Program-made: the position numbers and the translations under genes | Notes under the pieces: generated by a model | Told to the model about the DNA's origin: nothing | What the model saw: the letters and a program-made list of their open reading frames with translations, nothing else | The model's database searches: none | Source of the DNA: Utricularia gibba | Lineage: Eukaryota; Streptophyta; Magnoliopsida; Lamiales; Lentibulariaceae | Reading direction: 5' to 3' | NCBI GenBank assembly: GCA_002189035.1 | Contig: NEEC01000015.1 | Location: 1,612,001 to 1,676,000 of the forward strand | Length of the DNA stretch: 64,000 nt | Part shown: positions 56,601 through 64,000 of the stretch, one piece after another | How positions within the stretch are numbered: the stretch's first letter is position 1 | Layout of the letters: each line of letters begins with the position of its first letter

Positions 56601-57735
56601 CGCGGACTAGACTCTCTCCTTTGGTAATTCATGTTCTCCTTGTTTCGATTGCTGGAGTTCCTTTTTTTTTTGTTATTCTGTGTTGGAGAAGACACTAAAT
56701 GAGCACTGTCATTGCACTTTTCAGGATGATAGTTCTTCCTTGGCATCGACATCTTGTACAGAAGTTGATGATCCTTCATCAGTTACCCCCCGGAAGCTTG
56801 GGGTGGTGATAGACTAATTGAAAAATTTATCAATAATCGGCCAACTGTCAACAGGCCTTCTCGTTTTTCGGCATTGACAGCAAATATCACGTCGTCATCC
56901 TCAGCGTTAGGAATACAGGGCAGTCTACCCACGAGTCAAAATACAAGCACTTCAACATCACTGCTGAGCTTGCCTAATTTGCATACACAAGGTGTCCCCA
57001 GTCAAGGAGTTTCATTCGGAGTTACTGAAGCTGTTTCACTTCCATTTGGTAGTAAAAGCAATGCATCGCAGGCTAATCTTGATAATCATGTCTCGCTGCC
57101 CAGAAGACTCTCCAGTTATGCTGAAAGAATTGGAGCTTCTTTCAGTGATGCACCATCCTTGGCAGTGGCATCACCAAAATCGAAGAAAAGTGGAGCAGAA
57201 ACAAGGGGTGATATTCTCAGTAGTCTTCTCCTAAAATCTGAAATGGCTTCTGGTGCTGAAACTGCCGGACTTGCATCTAGTAACAATGTATCGCTCATGA
57301 ATGATTATATTACTCTCTATAATGTAATTGTAAATGCCATGGATTATCATCTGTTCTCCTGCATGCCTCTGGCAGGTAGAAGGAACAGAGAAAGGCTCCT
57401 TGGAATCAGAGACGCAGCAAGGAACTTCCTTCACGCTGCAGCTTTTTCAGCATACGCTTGAAGAGAGTCTGGCCTCATTTCAGAAATCCATTCATGACGA
57501 CATGCGTAATCTCCACATAGAGATTCTGAGGCAATTCCATATGCAGGAGGTAATATTCTGAAACTCTCCTCATTACTTCGTCTCCCTGTTGAATATTGCC
57601 TAAAACTGCAAAGAAACATCTATCTAGACCGAGATGTCTGGTGCCATGGGGTTGATACTGGAAAACCAAGCTGAGATTATGAAGGAAATTCAATCACTCC
57701 GAAGAGAAACACAACAGCTCCGGCAGCTACTGTGA
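53645..57735 (+). CDS. NEDD1: NEDD1, WD40 gamma-tubulin complex recruitment protein (one-base frame break)
   Basis: Targets gamma-tubulin complexes to spindle and phragmoplast microtubules. Exons: 53645-53801, 53902-54011, 54311-54577, 54654-54758, 55150-55215, 55305-55526, 55650-56162, 56725-57287, 57376-57549, 57628-57735; 761 residues after one base is added. The N-terminal WD40 propeller (about 1-330) shows [60 protein letters not shown] and [12 protein letters not shown] Ser-rich linker follows. The conserved gamma-tubulin-binding C-terminus includes [19 protein letters not shown] and [18 protein letters not shown]. In exon 8 the expected TPPEAWGG is broken at a C6 run (56786-56791); a seventh C restores it. 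The third-exon acceptor (54310) was chosen to fit family spacing. Confidence 0.93.
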
Positions 57736-58744
57736 GTTGAGTGAGAAGCAGGTAACAATCGTCAAGTTTTCATGTGGCTTTTTTTGTAGAGAAGAAACTT
57801 GCTTTGAGCGACGAACCGTAGGCCTCCTGCTGCCACTTCTCGCTTGCTTTGTAGAATCCTGCCAAATTTTCCAAGAAGCTGAATGTCGAGAGGCTAAACG
57901 GGTCGGGTCGGGTCGGGTCACTGTATCATTCTTTTGGATTGGATGCTCTCTTGTGCTCCATCTGAAATCAGCCCATTCTTTGCTTCAATGATGCCCACCC
58001 ATCACATGGGCGTTAAATTCTTATTTTTATATAAATAAATACCAGATGTGGAAGTACAATATTGCCCTCCGAAAAACAAAATGCACCATGAAATGTGTCC
58101 ACGTCACTTTTCAATATTTCATTTTTTATTTTGAAATATTTTCCTCATTTTTTGTTTGTTTATAGTATGAATTTCTATAAAATAAATATTAGATATAAGC
58201 CGGCGTGATGGCAGTTTCTAAATTGAGAGAGATGATTGATGATGATGGTTACATGGAAGCCATCTTGGGCTTGGGCCTTCTTCATTCCTTCATATGTAAG
58301 GCCCAGACTGAATTCCTTGATCGTCCGTCCCCTTCCATATCTAGTTGCTAATTGCGTTCAGCGATCTTCGCCTTGCTGAAGAACAGGGGGTGACGGAATC
58401 TTGAACGAGTGAAGAAGGTCGCAGCGCTCCTATCGCTGATCTCTTGACCTCGCTCGTGCTTTTTCTTGGTTTTCTTTTTGTTTCTGAAGAGAATTGATCT
58501 TTGCGAGGGGTCGTGAGATTTTGTGTATTTCGAGCACTACCTTGAACTGCAGGTTGAGGTTAAAGGGTTTGGGAAAATTGTCAACTTGATACCCTTTTAT
58601 CCAAATTTGAAGCGTACTTTCGGAATTGATCAGAGGAGTGGAATTACATAAGTAGGGACTGAAGCAGTTGGGGGAATCAATCGCGCGATCACTCCGATTT
58701 TATGCTATCATGGGCATGGGCTTCGTCTGAGGGTGTGAAAAGCG
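57736..58744. other. NEDD1 3' UTR and PHL promoter/leader
   Basis: A GGGTC pentanucleotide array lies near 57899-57919. Site II motifs are at 58266-58277 and 58300-58305. The stretch from about 58330 to 58744 is probably the PHL 5' leader and may contain a leader intron. Confidence 0.5.
58266..58305 (+). promoter_or_regulatory. Site II motif cluster upstream of PHL
   Basis: Adjacent TGGGCT (58266-58271) and TGGGCC (58272-58277), plus a reverse copy GGCCCA (58300-58305). They lie about 440-480 bp upstream of the ATG, consistent with a proximal promoter if the leader is long. Confidence 0.45.
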
Positions 58745-61700
58745 ATGGGGGTTTCGTTCAAGGTATCCAAAACTGGTAGGAGATTTCGGCATAATCCTCT
58801 TTCGACCGTTGAACAGGAGGAACAACCGGAAGATGCTCCGATTGCTGCTGTTTCTAACAAGAGCAGTGATTCTTCCGGGACGCTTCTGGTATGCTCCCCT
58901 CCCCAGTTTTTCCCTCGACTTCTTTCTACTTTTTATAAACTGCGAGATTACAGTATTGGCAAAAGGGGCACTTGGTAGAATTCAATGGCCATTTTTTCGG
59001 AATTTGAATTTTAGTTTTTGTTGATCAGGGTGGTATTCGCGAACACAAGGGTACTGCTGAAATCTCCGGTGATGCAACTTTTTTTTTTCAAGAGCACAGT
59101 TTATGGATTATTGGAGAATTTGGGCTTTTTTCATATTGTAATTTCGTCGCCTTTTCGAATCTTTTTTACCAGATAGTGAAGTTTCCTTCATCCTAAGTCT
59201 CTTCCCCGATGGGTATTCAGTGGCCAAACCTACTGAGGTATTTTGGCATGAATTAATTTGAGTTTATTTGTTATCTAAATTTTGAGTTTATTTTTTAACT
59301 TCATTTCTTGGTGAATTTTCAGGATGAATCTGCTCCATCAGCCCCTGTACATATGCCCAAGTCGTTGCTTCCATATGATAGAGCTGCAGAAAGTCTGTTC
59401 TCGGTATGTGTTTTTTTCTCGGCCTAGTTCATGGAGCGAAAACGTACAAAGTGATTTTACTTCTAGCAGTAAACCTCTATAGCGTGCATTTTTCGGTTGA
59501 CTCTAAGTTCTCTATATGTGTGGTAAAATACAAGGCCATTGAGTCCGGGAGACTACCTGCTGGTTTTCCAGATGATATACCAGGAAACTACACGGACGGG
59601 ACGCTTTTCTGTGAGGTATGCTTTGTGATATATAAAGTAAACAATTTATTCCTTATGTTTAATAAAATCATTAGCGCAAAATCATGCGTGGGTAAACAAA
59701 CTTGTGCCTCATTAGGCCATAAAAACTAATATAAATCATTTTCTCCTTGATAGAGTAATGAAATAAGGGCAGTGTCTCTTTTCCTTCATCCATAATCATG
59801 CATGTGCTAGATAGATAACTTACTTTAATTTTGGATAGCCATTTTGGGGTTTTCCTAGTCCTAGAAATTTAGGTCTTCAATTTTTTCTGTTTGCTTGTTT
59901 GAAAGTACTTTCACAATTTTGGCAAGCTGCATTAGATGATAAATATCATGTTGCTTCAAATATACCAAGAAGATGTTTCTTCAAAAAGACAGAGTATTTC
60001 CAGTCTTGATTTTAGGTCCTTTTTTGCTGGTGTTTTATATTTCTTGGTTTGTCTTTTTATAAATACTACAGGTTCGAGATTATAGAAATTGCTTTCCTGA
60101 AGGGATTGATGCAGTCTCAGGGGCAAGGTCTCCTGTGGTTAGAAAATTGTCCCTTAAACTGTCACTTGAAAATATAGTGATGGATATTCCGGCTCTTTCA
60201 GATGATGGTTGGACTTATGGTGATATGATGGTATGTCAATATTTTATCATAATGCATGTGGTTAAGCCTTGATCCCTGATGTGATTTTTATTTTATGTGA
60301 AGGAAGTGGAATCCAGGATTCTGAAGGCCCTACAGCCAAAACTTTGCTTAGATCCAACTCCCCAGCTTGATCGGCTTTCTAAGAATCCTGCTTCATGTAT
60401 GGTAAGTCAATGAAACCCTGAGGTTTCTGGTCTTACATTGCTAGGTCCTACTCAGCTGAAAATCTTTTGATTTTCGTATCAGGTAAAGTTTGAAATAGCG
60501 AACACAAGGAGGAAAAGATGGATGAAAGTTCCTGAAGTTGCTGTCTCACCCAATAATGTCCATGGAAAAAAGATATGTCTTGATAGATCTCAGGAAGGCT
60601 TGAAGTTAGGAGAGCCAGGATCTTTAGTTCAACAACTGCCCATTAAGAATACACACACTCAAAGTAATGTTTCAGGAAATATTTTTCTCCAACGGAGCAA
60701 CAGTGTTACATCACATGGTTCTATTCTTCCATCTTCTTTGGCATCTCACCAGTCCAAATCTCCAATTGCAGTTGGAGGCCACATAATGATGAGAGATCAA
60801 CAGCCAGTGTCTGTTTTGAATGCATCTGTAGCTGCTTCTGGTAATCAGGATGTGATGGCTCCATTCATTAATAGCAGTGACGCTTCTATTCATGATGGTA
60901 GAGGTACTCAAGATGGATCTGCAGTCACCAATAAGAAGGCTAGGCTATTGCATACAAAATCTGATGGTAATTTGCACAATCCAGGACCTCAGATAGGGAA
61001 TTCGCAAAATTCAGAATTAAATTGGAAGGGCACAATAATTCAACAACAGCCACTTGGAAAAGGGATTCAGTATGCAAGTAATGGCATGCAAAAGTATTCC
61101 CAGCAAGTGTTTGAAGGAGGTACTAATCAGGAAGGAATGTCGTTTAATATTGGCCAGCAAGGAATGAGATACAATCTAAAGGAGGAGCCCATGGAGATAG
61201 AGAGGTCAGAAAAACCAGAGCTCAGTCGGTTGACTCCTGGCGATGCAGAGTTAAATGCAATGGATCCGCAGCAGCAAAGATTGCAGCAGAGGATGGCCAA
61301 CCAGTTCAACAGATCAAGTTTCTCTCAGTCCACATGGAGCAATCTTTCTCAGCCGTTTGATAATAATCCTAGAAAAGAAGACTCACTTCAAAAGAGAAAG
61401 TTAGTGCAAAGTCCTCGTGTTTCTGCAGGAGGATTACCCCAGTCTCCTTTATCTTCAAAATCTGGGGACGTCTCCACTGGTTCTGTTGGACCTCAATTTG
61501 GTCCTGCGGTGTCAAGTGGACATGTACAATCACAGAAGGAAAAGTCTGCAGTGACATCTATTTCTTCTGCTCCCGTTGCTGTTGGTAGCAACTTATCTTT
61601 CAATACAAATGCCAATGATTCCATGCAGCAGCAGAACCTCGTGCAGGCAGCTGCTAAACGAAGGTCAAATTCACTTCAAAAAGCTCCTGTGGGAAGTGGC

Positions 61701-64000
61701 GTGGGTTCTCCGGCAAGTGTTAGCAATATAAGTGCACCAATAAACACAGCCAGTCCTCCAATTGGAACGCAGCCTCTTGGTGATCCAACCATGCTTGAGA
61801 GGTTCTCTAAGATCCACATAGTGTCTGTGAGGTAAATATTATTGTATCTGCTTCATGTTTTCGAATCTTCTGTTTCTGTTTCCATTTGGGGAAATTTTCT
61901 TGACTACATTGTGTTTGGTTTTTTGACGTTTTGATCTAGTATATAAGAATAGCCGAAGCTTAGCTAGCAAGGTATTCTTGGTGGCTAGCCTAGTGTAGGT
62001 GTTCAGCTAACATTTTCTTTTTCAAGAGATGATACATAATTTACTGATGTCATCTGCTACTTATGATGTTGCTGCTTGTATAAATTTTCACAATAATTAT
62101 TCCTTCTTGTTGTAGGTATCAACATCACTTTAGAAAGAATAAGGTTGATGAATATCCTATCCACAAGCCTATAACGTATTCTACTCAGGAAGTGGCTTCT
62201 ATTCTTTCCAATGATTCCTACGCTGAAGATTTAAGTGACAAATCATGCAAAATGCGATTATCAAAGTCTTTGGTTGGTGGTAACATGAACACTTGCAAGA
62301 CGAGGATGTTGAATTTTGAGCTGAATGACCGCAGTATTCAAGGTGGATTTATCTTCTTTTTTTTTTCAAATGCTAGCCTTTGTTGGTGGATTGTCCTTGC
62401 ACATGGTGAATATGGAGGAACTGATTCAACCTTTTTGAAAAAGCAGGTGTGAGGCTGATCATGTCAGAGAAGGAAAGCGATGGTTCTGTAGCATTTCACA
62501 TTGGAGATATAGAAGTTGCTGACTACTTAGCTGCAGAGGATTACCTTCCAACATTACCAAATACGGTACGACTTATTTCCAGTTGTCCGTGGAGTACTCA
62601 AGTAGGCATTCCTATGTCACGTTTGCTTTATGTGCACACCCCCTTTTAAGTTTTCATGGTTTTGTCCGTTTGATATTGCCATGTTGGAGCCAAATGCCTA
62701 ATTTATTGATTTGATAATGCAATGTTCTTGTTCTCTGTTATCGTGTTTAAGTTGCAATTGCTTGGCATCGATTTGTCAGCTGGAGTTTGCTTCCGGTTTT
62801 TTAACTTAAATCTGCTTTTCTACTTCTGCAGCACACGGCAGATCTACTTGCAACTCAGTACTGTTCATTGGTACGTTGAAATGACTGATTCTGTGTGTAT
62901 TTTTTCTGTGAAATTCGAAAGTGTCTGCTGACCTGTGTATTTTCTGCAGATGGAACATGAAGGATACGAGTCAGTGGATAATGTCCAACCTAAATTAGTT
63001 CGAAGAAGTCCTGGAGTCAACCAACTTGATGGACCTGGAATGTCTACGCGTGCAGCGTCTGAAACACACCAATATTCTGAGGGAGCTTCTATTCAGGCAC
63101 CAAATGATATTGGAAAGCCTAGCAGCGGCAGTATTGCAACTGTAGGCTCATCACAAAATGTACAAGTCCTAAGGACACCGGTGCAAATGTCTCAAGGTCT
63201 CCTGCCTGCGTTTCCATCAATGCTGCCACAACAACTACAGCAGCCCCAATTTCAAAGAACCCCATCGATGCTTTCTGGAAATTCAGTACAGCACCTGGGC
63301 AATATGTCTCATAATACAAACATGCAGATAAGCTCTCAAATGGCAACTAAGCCATCGTCTCTCCAACTTCACATGTTGCAGCAGCAGCAGCAGCAGCAGC
63401 ATCAACAGCCACAGTTGCTTCAAATGCAACAGCAGCAGTCAGCATTGCAGAGAAAAATGATAACTGGCCTGGGAAATGTGGGCATGAGTGGCAACAATAT
63501 GATGAGTCTTGGAGGTCTGGGAAATGTTATGGGAATAGGGGGTTCGAGGGGTGTTGGTGGAACTAGTATTTCTTCACCTGTGGGACCTAGCATGGGAAAC
63601 ATCATGAACCAGAATCCAATGAGTTTAAGTTCAGCTGCAAATCTTAGTAATGCTATTCGAGCTGGGACGATTACCCCAGCTCATGCAACTTACATGAAGA
63701 TGAAGATGGCACAAAGTAGAGGCATTTATGGGAACACCCAAGCACCTGGAGGAGGAATGTTTGGCTCTAGACAAATGCATCCTGGATCTGCTGGGGTTTC
63801 AATGTTGGGTCCTGCTCTGAACAGAGCCGCCAGTATGAATCAGATCCAGCGTCCAGCAATGGGTCAAATGGCTGCACCAAAGCTGATGCCAGGAATGAAT
63901 GTTTATATGAACCAGCAGCAACAGCAGCAGCTTCAGCAGCAGTTGCAGATGCATCTGATGCAGCAGCAGCGACAGCTACAACAACCAGCTGAAAACTCAA
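58745..64000 (+). CDS. PHL: PHL-like protein (PHYTOCHROME-DEPENDENT LATE-FLOWERING), 5' part
   Basis: Nuclear Gln-rich co-regulator; Arabidopsis PHL (At1g72390) links phytochrome B to flowering. Exons: 58745-58888, 59029-59068, 59173-59237, 59323-59403, 59535-59615, 60072-60230, 60303-60401, 60483-61831, 62116-62342, 62447-62565, 62832-62870, 62950 to the window end. About 1151 residues are visible; the C-terminus is missing. The opener MGVSFKVSKTGRRFR, then VSFILSLFPDGYSVAKPTE, LPAGFPDDIPGNYTDGTLFC, EVRDYRNCFPEG and VKFEIANTRRKRWMKVPE are diagnostic. A Ser/Gln-rich region follows, then RYQHHFRKNKVDEYP and YLAAEDYLPTLPNTHTADLL. CAG/CAA-encoded polyglutamine tracts occur near 63379-63440 and 63911-63990, the latter running into the window edge. 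The N-terminal half resembles Spt20-like SAGA subunits, a suggestion only. Confidence 0.94.

Noticed and set aside
63379-63990. CAG/CAA repeats in PHL as a disease-like expansion
   Set aside because: Polyglutamine is normal for this protein family and the tracts are short and interrupted.
1-64000. CRISPR array, tRNA or rRNA gene, prophage, organellar insertion
   Set aside because: No regularly spaced repeats, cloverleaf-like boxes, rRNA-like blocks or plastid/mitochondrial gene sequence were seen on either strand.

Overview
This is nuclear DNA of a flowering plant. The genes carry many short GT-AG introns and are separated by AT-rich spacers. The families are plant-specific or plant-typical: KIN-12 phragmoplast kinesin, PRONE RopGEF, chloroplast omega-3 desaturase, EGY protease, a giant P-class PPR protein, SRR1, NARA5 and PHL. 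I see no bacterial, viral or organellar segment, no rRNA or tRNA gene, no CRISPR array and no intact transposon. The species cannot be fixed from the window. The compact genes and the order RopGEF5-MEE60-NEDD1, which as I recall matches Arabidopsis At5g05940-At5g05970, suggest a eudicot or other non-grass angiosperm.

Layout, 20 protein genes. 1-2203 (+) 3' part of a KIN-12 kinesin. 2672-3745 (+) GPI-type thaumatin-like protein. 4431-5331 (-) DUF599 membrane protein. 5734-8223 (-) TMEM120/TMPIT homologue. 8929-14274 (-) EMB1270-type PPR protein. 14815-15633 (-) SRR1. 16308-18455 (-) PP4 regulatory subunit 2. 19596-21276 (+) atypical cinnamoyl-CoA-reductase-like protein. 22072-24996 (-) NARA5 pfkB-type kinase. 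25750-27706 (-) FAD7/FAD8. 30302-33373 (+) EGY2. 33824-36010 (+) eIF3f. 36566-39699 (-) ARM-repeat, probable Tti2-like. 40581-41636 (-) L-type lectin without kinase. 42186-43592 (-) DUF177/YceD homologue. 44227-47539 (+) PUS10. 49690-51965 (+) RopGEF. 52745-53278 (+) MEE60-like. 53645-57735 (+) NEDD1. 58745-64000 (+) PHL, cut by the window end.

Functionally this is an ordinary euchromatic housekeeping neighbourhood, not a pathway cluster. Chloroplast proteins recur (EMB1270, NARA5, FAD7, EGY2, the YceD homologue). Two genes serve the plant division apparatus (KIN-12 in the phragmoplast, NEDD1 in gamma-tubulin recruitment).

The most notable signal is technical. In six genes the reading frame breaks at seven places, and every break is repaired by one additional G:C base in a short G or C run. 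The breaks are in KIN-12, DUF599, NARA5 (twice), FAD7, the YceD homologue and NEDD1. This looks like systematic one-base deletions in the assembly rather than six pseudogenes. Biologically interesting items are a decayed partial exon duplication inside a TMEM120 intron, an apparent GC-AG intron in EMB1270, an in-frame 81-nt intron in PUS10, a reductase-like protein with His where the catalytic Tyr is expected, and a 228-bp tandem duplication in a divergent promoter. I found no new multi-gene system. Exon borders were read by eye from splice motifs, reading phase and remembered family sequences.
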